NCBI GenBank assembly: GCA_004102645.1
Contig: CP034928.1
Coordinates: forward strand, 558,001-622,000
Direction of reading: 5' to 3'
DNA from: Candidatus Bipolaricaulis sibiricus
GTDB lineage: Bacteria > Bipolaricaulota > Bipolaricaulia > Bipolaricaulales > Bipolaricaulaceae
Length of the DNA stretch: 64,000 bases
Shown: positions 17,265-25,388 of the stretch, one piece after another
Numbering within the stretch: position 1 is the first letter of the stretch
How the letters are laid out: every line of letters starts with the position of its first letter
Notes under the pieces: generated by a model
What the model saw: only the letters and a program-made list of their open reading frames with translations
Told to the model about the DNA's origin: nothing
Databases searched by the model: none
Position numbers and translations under genes: made by a program

Positions 17265-18380
17265 TCAGCTCAAAAGCTCCGCATATAGTGCCAGCAGCTT
17301 CTCGCTCTCCTTCTCCCAATTATACTTCTCTCGCACCGCTTGCCGCCCGTGCTCGCCCATGCGGCGTGCTTCTTCTGGATGGGTAAGTAGATATTCAATA
17401 GCCTGAGCGATAGCCTTTGGGTCGAGCGGATCGACGCACAGGCCGCAGTTGTTCCCCCCCACGATCTCCTTCCACAGCGGGAAGTTTGAGGCCACCACGG
17501 GCAGCCCGGCGGCCATGTATTCGAAGAGCTTGACGGGCCAAGCTACAACGTAGCGGGGCTCAGGGTGCAGGCATACAAGGCCAATGTCAGCCTCTTTGAG
17601 GTGCCCATACACCTCCGGCGGCTGGAGCCAGCCGAGAAAGCGGACGCGCCGGTAGCCCGGCAGGGCCTGGAGTTCCCGCTCCAGCTCCGGCGGCTCGAAC
17701 CGGCCGATCAGGTCGAGTCGCAGGCCGTCAACGTGATCCAGATACTCCAGTGCCCGGACCATCTCCAAGGCCCCGCGGAGCTTGCTGATCCCGCCGACAT
17801 AGACCAGGGTCTTCTCCTTCCCCTCCTTCGGGACAGGGGAAAGATCCGGCAGCATCCGCAGGTCCGGATAATTGTGGATCACGACCGGATTGAGCCCCCG
17901 AAACTTCTCAGCAATCCCTTCCGTGGCCACGACCACGGCATCGAGCGCCCGGGACAGGAACTTTTCGAAAGCATTGAAAACGACGGCCAGCGGGTGCCTC
18001 AACAGGGCCGGGAGCCAGTGCTTGGTGAGGATCTGCTCCGGGACATCCTCGTGGACATCGTAGATCACCTTTGCCCGTGTCAGCATCTTGAGCAAGCCCC
18101 CGGCAAGAAGGAGTTCCGGATCGTGGAAGTGGTAGATATCCGCCCGCTGGCGCAGCGCCAGCCGGAACGCTCGCCAGGCGAGGCCGAAGATGCGGGTGAA
18201 GCGGTTCTTGGGCTTAGGCAGAGCGATGATCTGGACTCCGTCCACGACCTCGTTCTTATCGTGCTGGGCGATCAGGGTGACATCATGGCCTGCCCGGACC
18301 AGCGTCTTGGCCTCCTTGTGGAAGATCCGGGTGTCGAACGGTGGATGGACGGTGGTGAGGATGCAAACATTTTTGCCCAT
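17265..18380 (-). CDS. Glycosyltransferase family 4, intact copy
   Basis: A 371-residue GT-B glycosyltransferase. The N-terminal half begins NVCILTTVHPPFDTRIFHKE with a glycine-free entry typical of this GT4 branch; DIYHFHDPELLLAG and KVIYDVHEDVPEQIL follow. The C-terminal half has TLVYVGGISKLRGALEM, and the donor-binding PVKLFEYMAAGLPVVAS near residue 290. It probably adds one sugar of the repeat unit on the lipid carrier. Partial copies of its 3' end lie at 16568-16699 and 15066-15287 and of its 5' end at 18942-19019, all next to toxin-antitoxin genes. Confidence 0.9.
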   Translation of the reverse strand: MGKNVCILTTVHPPFDTRIFHKEAKTLVRAGHDVTLIAQHDKNEVVDGVQIIALPKPKNRFTRIFGLAWRAFRLALRQRADIYHFHDPELLLAGGLLKMLTRAKVIYDVHEDVPEQILTKHWLPALLRHPLAVVFNAFEKFLSRALDAVVVATEGIAEKFRGLNPVVIHNYPDLRMLPDLSPVPKEGKEKTLVYVGGISKLRGALEMVRALEYLDHVDGLRLDLIGRFEPPELERELQALPGYRRVRFLGWLQPPEVYGHLKEADIGLVCLHPEPRYVVAWPVKLFEYMAAGLPVVASNFPLWKEIVGGNNCGLCVDPLDPKAIAQAIEYLLTHPEEARRMGEHGRQAVREKYNWEKESEKLLALYAELLS

Positions 18381-18393
18381 CAGCTAACTCCCA

Positions 18394-18625
18394 TTACAAC
18401 CTCTGCCACTCACTCAAGAGGATTCTCCTATCCAGAATCTTCTCCACCTGCTTGAGCAAGGTCTTAAGCTAGGGGAACAGAGGATTCGAGATTATTGGGA
18501 ATGGTCATAGTATGTTCTCCATAGCGCATATAGAAATGGTGTCCTCCCGGCTCCGGCTGGCTGAATCCCAACGCACGCAGCTTTTGGATAAACTATCTGC
18601 GCTTGCATGGCGCCCATCTAGCCAT
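18394..18625 (-). pseudogene. HicA toxin inactivated by in-frame stop and frameshift
   Basis: Starting at the ATG at 18625, 1 nt after the hicB-like stop, the frame reads MARWAPCKRR, then TAG at 18593-18595, then FIQKLRALGFSQPEPGGHHF and YMRYGEHTMTIPNN. A second lesion near 18464 shifts the frame, after which KTLLKQVEKILDRRILLSEW completes a normal HicA end at 18394. Homologues continue straight through the stop position with an acidic residue, so GAG or GAC to TAG is likely. The toxin is dead while the antitoxin frame is open. Confidence 0.8.
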
Positions 18626-18626
18626 G

Positions 18627-18881
18627 TTAGACGATCTTTACAACCTCAAGCATCGCCTTGTTGAGATCGATCCCCTCGATGACGGGAAGATCATCCCCAT
18701 GGCGGATCTTCACCAGGAGCCAGCCCTTCAGCACAGACTGTAACTCTACTTGACAGTCATGGAGCGTCTGCCCGAAGGCGATGGTGCCTCGACACTCAGG
18801 GATCTCGCCGGAGTAAGTCCCATCTTTCAGCTTCTCATATACGGCCTTGCTCATCGCTCTATGAAGATACTCAGTTAACAC
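18627..18881 (-). CDS. hicB: HicB-family antitoxin, partner of a dead HicA
   Basis: An 84-residue HicB-like protein: LTEYLHRAMSKAVYEKLKDG, then YSGEIPECRGTIAFGQTLHD and LKGWLLVKIRHGDDLPVIEG. The GTG at 18881 follows GGAGGAATTGAG, a good ribosome-binding site, and is preferred over a longer version to 18932. Only the antitoxin of this pair remains intact. Confidence 0.85.
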   Translation of the reverse strand: MLTEYLHRAMSKAVYEKLKDGTYSGEIPECRGTIAFGQTLHDCQVELQSVLKGWLLVKIRHGDDLPVIEGIDLNKAMLEVVKIV

Positions 18882-18941
18882 CTCAATTCCTCCTTTGCCC
18901 GCTGATGAGCACCTCCCCACAATTATTCCCAAAACTTCAGA

Positions 18942-19019
18942 CTAGAGCAACTGTCTGAGATTTCTCTCAGCCTTTACCTGGTTGTGGAAGACCCGGGTGT
19001 CGAAGGTCAGATGAACCAT
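18942..19019 (-). pseudogene. 5' fragment of a GT4 glycosyltransferase
   Basis: A 26-codon frame (ATG at 19019, TAG at 18942-18944) reads MVHLTFDTRVFHNQVKAE, matching VHPPFDTRIFHKEAKTL near the start of the intact glycosyltransferase at 17265-18380. The similarity ends where the HicB/HicA cassette begins. It is too short to be functional. Confidence 0.65.
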
Positions 19020-19085
19020 GCTGAGCTAAACTATCCTGCCCGTATGAATCACCGTCAACTCACCTCAAGCCCTGCAAGCCTTTTA

Positions 19086-20486
19086 TCAGCTCCGTTGTGG
19101 GTAGCTGCTGGCTGCCCCCGTGTGCTGTTGAGGCCAAACCTCGACACGCTTCACCTTCCTCGCTATTGATCGTTTCTCCTCTACAACTCTGAGTAACCAG
19201 AGCAAGACCACCGCTGGGATCCAGCCGTGCGTCAGCAGCGATGTGAATAACGCAGAGTTAGTGAGAGCCATAGCAGGCATTACCACCACTGCGGCCACAA
19301 GATTCCCGGGTAGTCGTGCTCCTACACTATCCACAATGCGGAGGAATAACCCAAAGAGCATCGAGAAGAGAAACATCCCCATGAAGCCGAATTGGGCGAA
19401 AGCATCACCCAGATATCCCACATTAGGGCTAAAATCCCTGCCCCAGTATTCCCAAGCGATCATCCTTACCATAGGCATGTCATAAGGATAGCGAACGAAC
19501 CCCTCAAGAATAGAGTTAGAAAGCATCACAAAGGGATGATCGGGCTGCGAAAAGAAGTCGTAGTAGATCAGGTGATTCGCGGCCGGAACGAAGAATAGGC
19601 GGCGGACCAGAAGTGATAGAGCAAGATCATTGCCGCTGACCAGGAACAAGACATAGGAAGCGATAACCAGAACGGCCATCCCGCCAATGACATAGAAAAG
19701 AGCCTGCCTTCTATGCCAGAGAAAATAGACCCCACCGGCGAGTGCTGGAGCGAAAAGGTACGCTTTAACACCTACCATGCCGAAGAGAAACAACGAGGCG
19801 GCAACAGCAGCAGCTACTAACCACCATTTTCTCCCGGCCAAGCCCCAACAGAAGAGCGTGATATTCAAGACATACGCTTGCCAGGGGACAAAGTAGCCCA
19901 TCATGGGGGCCCTGGTCTGCACGAATTCAGCCCGAACCTCGTATACAGCGAGCAGGTCGAAGTTAAGTCTCTCAAGCCCTCCACGAAGCAAGAGCGTGCC
20001 ATAGACATAGACGCTCATCCCCACAAGCAGTAGCGTTCCCATAGCTAAGAGGTTATGGTCAGGCCGCGGGACCTTCACTCTGGGCAACAACCCAGTCACT
20101 ATCAGGAGGACAGCGAAGCTCCCTGCCGCGGCATAGATGAAGGCCGGGGGCGCACCTGCCAGCCCATACAGCGAGGTCAAAGGCAGCATGACTATGGCGA
20201 AGTATAGGACCAAGGCGATCCCGCTTGGTCGCCATCGGCGATACAGGGAGGACGATAACCACATGGCAAGCAAGAACACAAGCACATATGACTCAAGCAC
20301 GCGCCATGGATTAATTTCATCCATAGGGAAGGCCCCGGCAGTAAGTGACCCACCAAAATATCTGTGCACATAGTTGACATAGACAAAGTCGAGAACGCTG
20401 CGCAGGAAAAGCGCAGCAATCGTCGCCAGGGCTACCCGCGCAACTTGGCTGTCTCTCCCCTTACTTGCCGAGAGGTATGTAGCCAT
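19086..20486 (-). CDS. Wzy-like polysaccharide polymerase
   Basis: A 466-residue protein with about a dozen hydrophobic segments, for example ALVLYFAIVMLPLTSLYGL, LFLFGMVGVKAYLFAPALAG and MGMFLFSMLFGLFLRIVDS. A large central loop holds DFFSQPDHPFVMLSNS and EYWGRDFSPNVGYLGDAFAQ, the latter resembling the GD-containing loop of O-antigen polymerases (oligosaccharide repeat unit polymerase). It should join lipid-linked repeat units at the outer face of the inner membrane. The ATG at 20486 is chosen; a longer frame could start with TTG at 20633. Family identity rests mainly on topology and on the flippase and Wzz neighbours. Confidence 0.65.
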   Translation of the reverse strand: MATYLSASKGRDSQVARVALATIAALFLRSVLDFVYVNYVHRYFGGSLTAGAFPMDEINPWRVLESYVLVFLLAMWLSSSLYRRWRPSGIALVLYFAIVMLPLTSLYGLAGAPPAFIYAAAGSFAVLLIVTGLLPRVKVPRPDHNLLAMGTLLLVGMSVYVYGTLLLRGGLERLNFDLLAVYEVRAEFVQTRAPMMGYFVPWQAYVLNITLFCWGLAGRKWWLVAAAVAASLFLFGMVGVKAYLFAPALAGGVYFLWHRRQALFYVIGGMAVLVIASYVLFLVSGNDLALSLLVRRLFFVPAANHLIYYDFFSQPDHPFVMLSNSILEGFVRYPYDMPMVRMIAWEYWGRDFSPNVGYLGDAFAQFGFMGMFLFSMLFGLFLRIVDSVGARLPGNLVAAVVVMPAMALTNSALFTSLLTHGWIPAVVLLWLLRVVEEKRSIARKVKRVEVWPQQHTGAASSYPQRS

Positions 20487-20721
20487 CCTCACCCAGCTAC
20501 CCCCTTTGAGTCCCACGATTGAGACCTGCTTCGCCACCCCTTTCAGTATTCCCTCGCCGATCGATGATGAACTTGCGCTTATTTCCTTCCTCAGACACGA
20601 TCGAGGGAACAGACTCGAACGCTGAGCATTCAACAGTGTTCTTCACATTCATAAGCTGAGACACTACCGTCGTTCAATCCATAGATATCGAAGACCTAAG
20701 TGTCACGATCTGCGATCAAGT

Positions 20722-22053
20722 TCAGGCCTCCTGTCCACCTCCTCTGGACTTGACCTTTAGCGCATGCCAAGCAAGGCCCCACAGAATGATATAGGCGATC
20801 AGCATCGCTAGGCTATAGGTGCCAACCGCGGCTATATGCGAGAATCCCACCACCTTCCCCATTAACAAAGACCCCACAACCAGTGCTGCGCGTGTACCAT
20901 CCCAGAACAGATACAGATCTTGCCTCTCCAGGATGTTCAGGGTATGAGCAAGCGGAACTATCGCAAACCGGACTGCGAACATCAGCCCCAGGATCTGCAC
21001 ATACCGGCCCGCCGTCTCCCATTCCGGGCCGAAGAAGATGGTGAAGAGCCAGGGTGCCAGGGCACAGATTACCGCTACAGGAAGTCCCCCAGTCAGCGCG
21101 AGCCGCCCAGTCAGTTTGAGGAAGAGCCGTCTCATGGCCTTGGTATCATCTCTGGGCAATCGGGCTGCCTCGCCGAAGTAGACCTGAGCCACCGAATCGC
21201 CGACCAAGTTGAGTGGAGCAGCGATCACCCTCTGACCTAAGGCAAACCAGCCCGCCACTTCGGCACCATAGAAGGCGGCAAAAAGAACTTGAGGAACATG
21301 GAGCCCTAAGGCGTCAAGGAGCCCTCCCCAACTGGAGAGAAGAGGGAAACGCCTGTATCTTGCTCCAGCCCTACGCATGCCCGCTAGGTTAATGGCCTTA
21401 AGAGATGAACGATCTTTGACCCAGGCGGCCCATCCCAAGGATGCGCTGCCAGCGGTCTCGCCCGCCAATTGCCCCAAGAGAAGCCCAAGCGGACCAGCAC
21501 TTGCAAAGCCTACACCGACTTGAATGGCCGCCCGCCCTACACCCCTGCTGACCCTCGTCCGGGCAATCCTCCGGAAATCGCGCTTCCTCACCGCCCAGTA
21601 GTTCAAGACTTGGTATGTGCCGGCCCCGAGTATCCCTAGGGGAACCAGCCATAGATAGCGCCTGAGCCCCGGGACATTCGCCCAGGAGGTAATTCGGCTT
21701 CCCAAGCCCTGGATAACAAACCACGATAGTGTAGTCATTCCAAGCAACAGCACGAAACAAAGGGCTAGGATATTGGCGGCGGTCTCGTCGTCTTCGGGGA
21801 GGGGAATAGCGTACTCATAGCGCAGGGAGGCTATTACAGTGATGATCCCTAGCATGGAGGCATAGACCCCAAAGATGCCAAAGTCCTCCGGAGAATAGAG
21901 GCGAGTGAGAATAGGCGAGACGAGTACTGTAATGGCCTGCCCCAGCGCAGCTCCCCCCGCGAGCACGGTGACGCTCCGGGCGAACCGGCCTCGGGGGAGG
22001 GCCCGGAGCACTGTGTTCCTGACCCAAGCGCAGGCTGTCGCTCTCAGCCCCAT
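20722..22053 (-). CDS. wzx: Wzx-type lipid-linked oligosaccharide flippase
   Basis: A 443-residue polytopic protein of the MATE/MVF polysaccharide-transporter superfamily. The N-terminus has SVTVLAGGAALGQAITVLVS and PILTRLYSPEDFGIFGVYAS, the classic Wzx entry where a Pro-rich turn precedes LYSPEDFG. About twelve membrane helices follow. It would move finished repeat units across the membrane for the Wzy polymerase. The ATG at 22053 begins 5 nt after the upstream epimerase gene; longer in-frame sequence overlaps that gene. Confidence 0.88.
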   Translation of the reverse strand: MGLRATACAWVRNTVLRALPRGRFARSVTVLAGGAALGQAITVLVSPILTRLYSPEDFGIFGVYASMLGIITVIASLRYEYAIPLPEDDETAANILALCFVLLLGMTTLSWFVIQGLGSRITSWANVPGLRRYLWLVPLGILGAGTYQVLNYWAVRKRDFRRIARTRVSRGVGRAAIQVGVGFASAGPLGLLLGQLAGETAGSASLGWAAWVKDRSSLKAINLAGMRRAGARYRRFPLLSSWGGLLDALGLHVPQVLFAAFYGAEVAGWFALGQRVIAAPLNLVGDSVAQVYFGEAARLPRDDTKAMRRLFLKLTGRLALTGGLPVAVICALAPWLFTIFFGPEWETAGRYVQILGLMFAVRFAIVPLAHTLNILERQDLYLFWDGTRAALVVGSLLMGKVVGFSHIAAVGTYSLAMLIAYIILWGLAWHALKVKSRGGGQEA

Positions 22054-22058
22054 TGTCT

Positions 22059-23273
22059 CTAATCCCTCACATGAAACAGTATCCCGTTCATGATTCTCTC
22101 CGCTGCCTGGCCGTCGCCGTAGGGCCAGGCGCACTCCTTGCCCGGCTGGGCCTCTAAAGCGGCGTGGACGATCCGCTCCGGGTCGCAGCCCACGAGCACA
22201 TTCCACCCCGCCTCCACCGTCTCCACCCACTCCGTTTCTTCCCGCAGGGTCACGCACGGGACCCGAAAGAAGAACGCCTCCTTTTGGACCCCGCCCGAGT
22301 CGGTCAGAATAACCCGGGCATTCTTCTCAAGCATAAGCATATCCAGGTAAGAGATCGGCTCGATGACAAGCAGATTGCGCGGTAAGTAGTTAGGGGTAAA
22401 GGAGAGGGAAGAGAGGGCGTTACGGGTGCGAGGGTGCAAGGGAACCACCACCGTGAGTCCCTCCTGGGCAAGCGTCGCCAGCCCTTGGAAGATCCCCCTG
22501 AGGCGCACCGGATCGTCGGTGTTCTCCGCGCGGTGGACGGTGGCCAGGGCATAGCATCTGGGCTCAAGCGCTAAGCGCTCGAGGATTCCTGACTTCGCTT
22601 CGGCAAGCTCGGCGTACTGGAGCACCGCATCGTACATCACGTCGCCGACGTTGAGAACTAACGGCACGTGGCGTGCAGTGCGTGGCTTGTCGCCTGGAGT
22701 CCGCCGTGCGTAGTCATGCGGGAGGAGACGGCCGTCGTTGACAATGTTGGTGAAACCCTCCCGTTTCAGGTTCTGTACCGCAGTCTCGGTGGGGCAGAAG
22801 AGGAGATCGGCCACATGGTCGGTGAGCACCCGGTTGATCTCCTCGGGCATCTTCCGGTTGAAGCTGCGCAGCCCGGCCTCCACGTGAGCCACGGGGATAT
22901 GGAGCTTGGCCGCGGTCAAGGCGCCCGCCAGGGTGCTGTTGGTGTCCCCGTAGACCACCACCAGATCCGGCTTCTCCTTGAGAAACACCTCTTCGATCCG
23001 CTTGAGCATCTCCCCGGTCTGGTATCCGTGGGTTCCGGAGCCCACGCCCAGATGGTAGTCCGGGGCCTTCAAACCGAGTTCGTCAAAGAAGACTTGGGAC
23101 ATCTCGTAATCATAGTGCTGGCCGGTGTGGGCCAGGATCTCCTCAATCCCGCGCTCGGGGTGCTTCCGATTGTGGAGCTCGATGGCCTTCAGGACCGGAG
23201 CGAGCTTGATGAACTGGGGCCGGGCGCCAACCACGTCAACTATGCGCATGGGGAACTGCAGCTCAGAGTCCAT
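22059..23273 (-). CDS. wbpI: UDP-GlcNAc(3NAc)A / UDP-GlcNAc 2-epimerase (WbpI/WecB family)
   Basis: A 404-residue GT-B-fold epimerase with DVVGARPQFIKLAPVLKAIE, ILAHTGQHYDYEMSQVFFDE, VYGDTNSTLAGALTA, HVEAGLRSFNRKMPEEINR and LTDSGGVQKEAFFFRVP. These are the WecB/WbpI motifs. Because wbpA, wbpB, wbpD and wbpE homologues follow in the same locus, conversion of UDP-GlcNAc(3NAc)A to the manno form is likelier than plain UDP-GlcNAc epimerisation. Oddly, about 29 residues between GFTNIV and NVGDVMYD coincide with a heptanucleotide repeat tract. The start ATG also lies at a repeat edge; an ATG at 23249 is an alternative. Confidence 0.8.
   Translation of the reverse strand: MDSELQFPMRIVDVVGARPQFIKLAPVLKAIELHNRKHPERGIEEILAHTGQHYDYEMSQVFFDELGLKAPDYHLGVGSGTHGYQTGEMLKRIEEVFLKEKPDLVVVYGDTNSTLAGALTAAKLHIPVAHVEAGLRSFNRKMPEEINRVLTDHVADLLFCPTETAVQNLKREGFTNIVNDGRLLPHDYARRTPGDKPRTARHVPLVLNVGDVMYDAVLQYAELAEAKSGILERLALEPRCYALATVHRAENTDDPVRLRGIFQGLATLAQEGLTVVVPLHPRTRNALSSLSFTPNYLPRNLLVIEPISYLDMLMLEKNARVILTDSGGVQKEAFFFRVPCVTLREETEWVETVEAGWNVLVGCDPERIVHAALEAQPGKECAWPYGDGQAAERIMNGILFHVRD
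22664..22719. repeat. Degenerate heptanucleotide tract inside the epimerase gene
   Basis: Eight consecutive 7-mers (GCACGTG, GCGTGCA, GTGCGTG, GCTTGTC, GCCTGGA, GTCCGCC, GTGCGTA, GTCATGC) fill 56 bp within the coding sequence. GCTTGTC-GCCTGGA recurs exactly in the intergenic region near 25406. The tract corresponds to the extra residues of the epimerase. Confidence 0.55.
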
Positions 23274-23292
23274 GGTGCGCCGTGCGCTGTCA

Positions 23293-23334
23293 GCTTGTGG
23301 CGAGTGGCTCGTAGCTTGTGGCCGGTGGCTTGTG
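23293..23334. repeat. Heptanucleotide repeat, six units
   Basis: GCTTGTG, GCGAGTG, GCTCGTA, GCTTGTG, GCCGGTG and GCTTGTG follow each other without interruption, just upstream of the epimerase start codon. The unit family is the same as at 22664, about 25406 and about 25860. Confidence 0.7.
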
Positions 23335-23355
23335 GAGGGCCAGTGTCTGGGTGCA

Positions 23356-23760
23356 TCAAGGGGCTCTCACAACGGTCTTGGCCCATCGCAGGACCTCCTC
23401 CGCAAGCTCAACGGCTTCCTTGTACTCGTCTTGGGTAACAGGTTCAAAGGCGCCGGGATAGCGAGCCTCCACGGCGTAATCCGTCAGACCTGCGGCGAGC
23501 TTTATCCTATCAGGAACTTTGAGGCCGGCCTCCTCCAGTCGAGCAATGAGCACAGCAAGATCGTGCACATAAGGAAACGGTTTGTTCAAGTAGATCAGCA
23601 ACGCCTTAAGTGCCTTCTCGGCAGCTTGCTGAGCGTCGTAGCACAGGTCTTCCAGGCATATCCCAGGTATGTCAGAACCTTTCTGTGCCTTGAGAAGGCT
23701 GCTCTTGGCTCTTCGTAGCCACTCTCGAGGATCATCTGGGGGCCTACGGCTTGCGCTCAT
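23356..23760 (-). CDS. HEPN-domain protein, partner of a minimal nucleotidyltransferase
   Basis: A 134-residue HEPN protein: PREWLRRAKSSLLKAQKG, then DLCYDAQQAAEKALKALLIY and FPYVHDLAVLIARLEEAG, and YAVEARYPGAFEPV near the end. This is the typical HEPN helical bundle that pairs with MNT nucleotidyltransferases. The ATG at 23760 overlaps the end of the upstream nucleotidyltransferase gene by 17 nt. In related modules HEPN is an RNase toxin and MNT modifies it; here the catalytic RX4-6H motif is not obvious. Confidence 0.85.
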   Translation of the reverse strand: MSASRRPPDDPREWLRRAKSSLLKAQKGSDIPGICLEDLCYDAQQAAEKALKALLIYLNKPFPYVHDLAVLIARLEEAGLKVPDRIKLAAGLTDYAVEARYPGAFEPVTQDEYKEAVELAEEVLRWAKTVVRAP

Positions 23761-24079
23761 AGATGGTCTCCCCCTCATGCAGGGCCGATCGGTAGACGAG
23801 CCCCACGGAGTCACCATAGCGATCAAGATCGTCACGAGTGGCTACCACGACATCCACCGCTTGCCCTACACCGATGAGGTCTCTGTAGATCCGCTGGGCC
23901 AATTGTCTACGGTGTACGCCGGACTTGACGACCAGTAGGTCCAAGTCGCTGCTCGGGCGCATCTCCCCTCGCACTGCCGAGCCAAAGAGGATGATCTTCT
24001 CTGGATCAGCCACCGCCACGATCCGCCGGACGATTTCACCCAGCGCATCGGCAGACACGGTTCGTGAAGCCAAGACCAA
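23744..24079 (-). CDS. Minimal nucleotidyltransferase (MNT) of a HEPN/MNT module
   Basis: A 111-residue nucleotidyltransferase-fold protein with IILFGSAVRGEMRPSSDLDL, the GSX10DXD active-site motif, followed by LLVVKSG. The later VDVVVATRDDLDRYG has a third Asp. MNT partners can AMPylate the HEPN toxin. It is the first gene of the pair. A heptanucleotide array lies just upstream (24141-24224). Confidence 0.88.
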   Translation of the reverse strand: MVLASRTVSADALGEIVRRIVAVADPEKIILFGSAVRGEMRPSSDLDLLVVKSGVHRRQLAQRIYRDLIGVGQAVDVVVATRDDLDRYGDSVGLVYRSALHEGETIYERKP

Positions 24080-24140
24080 TCACCCCCTCCGGGCAGTTGC
24101 CCCGATTCTACATGCTGTAGGTGGCTTGTGGGAAGGCCAG

Positions 24141-24224
24141 TCCATGGTCCGTGGTCCATGGTCCGTAGTCCGTGGTCCATGGTCCATGGTCCATAGTCCA
24201 TGGTCCATGGTCCGTAGTCCGTGG
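24141..24224. repeat. Heptanucleotide tandem array TCCRTRG, twelve units
   Basis: Twelve uninterrupted 7-mers, all TCCATGG, TCCGTGG, TCCATAG or TCCGTAG, fill 84 bp between the nucleotidyltransferase and aminotransferase genes. Seven is not a multiple of three, so an intact reading frame through it cycles every 21 bp. There is no spacer structure, so it is not a CRISPR. Confidence 0.9.
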
Positions 24225-24245
24225 TGCGGGTCGGGAGTCCACTCG

Positions 24246-25388
24246 TCAAGGTTGGCGGCTTGAGCTCAAGAAGGAGCGGATGGCGTTGGTGACGAAAGCC
24301 TGCTCCTCGTCGGTGAGTTCGGGAAACATGGGGAGGGACAACGCCTCGCGGCTTGCCTTCTCGCTCTCGGGGAGGTCCCCTTCTTGGTACCCGAGATGGG
24401 CAAAGCACTGCTGCAGGTGCAACGGCAGCGGGTAGTAGATCTCGGTCCCGATCCCCTGGGCCTTGAGGTGCTCGCGCAGCGCGTCGCGCTTCCCGTCCGC
24501 CACCCGAATCGTGTACTGGTGAAAGATGTGGGTCCGCCCCGCCGCCCGATGGGGGAGCACGATCCCCGACACTCTGGCCAGGAGCTCGTCGTACCGGGCG
24601 GCGAGTCTCCGCCGCGCCGCGGTCCACTCGTCCAGATGGGGAAGCTTCGCTCGCAGGACCGCGGCCTGGAGGGCATCGAGCCGGGAGTTGTACCCCACGA
24701 TGTGGTGGTAGTACTTGGGCTTGGACCCGTGCACGCGCAGCATCCGCACCCGCTCGGCAAGCTCGTCGTCGTCCGTCACGACCATCCCGCCATCGCCGTA
24801 CGCCCCGAGGTTCTTGGTGGGGAAGAAGCTGAAACAGCCGAGGTGGCCGATGGTGCCGGCCTTGCGGCCCTTGTACTCCGCGCCAATGGCCTGGGCCGCG
24901 TCTTCGATCACGTAGAGGCCGAACTCGTGAGCGAGCTCCATGATCTCGTCCATGTCCGCCATCTGGCCGTAGAGGTGGACGGGAATGACCGCCTTGGGCT
25001 GCGTCCGTGCTCCGTGGTCGGAAGTCAGGATGCGGCGGAGGCCGGTGGGGGAAAGGTTGAAGGTCTGGGGGTCGATGTCGCAGAAGATGGGGGCCGCCCC
25101 AACGTTGTGCACCACCCCGGCGGTCGCGAAGAACGTGAAGCTGGGAACGATCACTCCGTCTCCAGGTCCAACCCCCACTGCCCGCAGGGAGAGGAGCAGG
25201 GCGTCGGTCCCGCTCGCCACCCCGATCGCGTGCGTGGCCCGGCAGTAGGCGGCGATCGCCTTCTCCAACGCCTCGACCTCGGGGCCAAGGATGAACCGCC
25301 CCGACTCGACCACCCGCTGGACGGCGGCGTCGATCTCGGGCTTGATGGCCGCGTACTGGCGCGTCAGGTCAAGGATGGGAATCGTCAT
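24246..25388 (-). CDS. wbpE: DegT/DnrJ/EryC1 aminotransferase, WbpE-like
   Basis: A 380-residue PLP enzyme: PILDLTRQYAAIKPEID, GVASGTDALLLSLRAVGVGP, VIVPSFTFFATAG, VIEDAAQAIGA with the conserved Asp, and CFSFFPTKNLGAYGDGGM with the Schiff-base Lys. It should transaminate the 3-keto sugar made by the neighbouring WbpB homologue. The ATG at 25388 follows AAGGAGAACCG. The segment LTSDHGARTQPKAVIPVH carries extra residues where relatives are shorter, and the DNA there (about 25000-25028) resembles the heptanucleotide repeats. Confidence 0.9.
   Translation of the reverse strand: MTIPILDLTRQYAAIKPEIDAAVQRVVESGRFILGPEVEALEKAIAAYCRATHAIGVASGTDALLLSLRAVGVGPGDGVIVPSFTFFATAGVVHNVGAAPIFCDIDPQTFNLSPTGLRRILTSDHGARTQPKAVIPVHLYGQMADMDEIMELAHEFGLYVIEDAAQAIGAEYKGRKAGTIGHLGCFSFFPTKNLGAYGDGGMVVTDDDELAERVRMLRVHGSKPKYYHHIVGYNSRLDALQAAVLRAKLPHLDEWTAARRRLAARYDELLARVSGIVLPHRAAGRTHIFHQYTIRVADGKRDALREHLKAQGIGTEIYYPLPLHLQQCFAHLGYQEGDLPESEKASREALSLPMFPELTDEEQAFVTNAIRSFLSSSRQP

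Noticed and set aside
24141-24224. Tandem array as a possible CRISPR
   Set aside because: Units are 7 bp with no spacers, and no cas genes are present.
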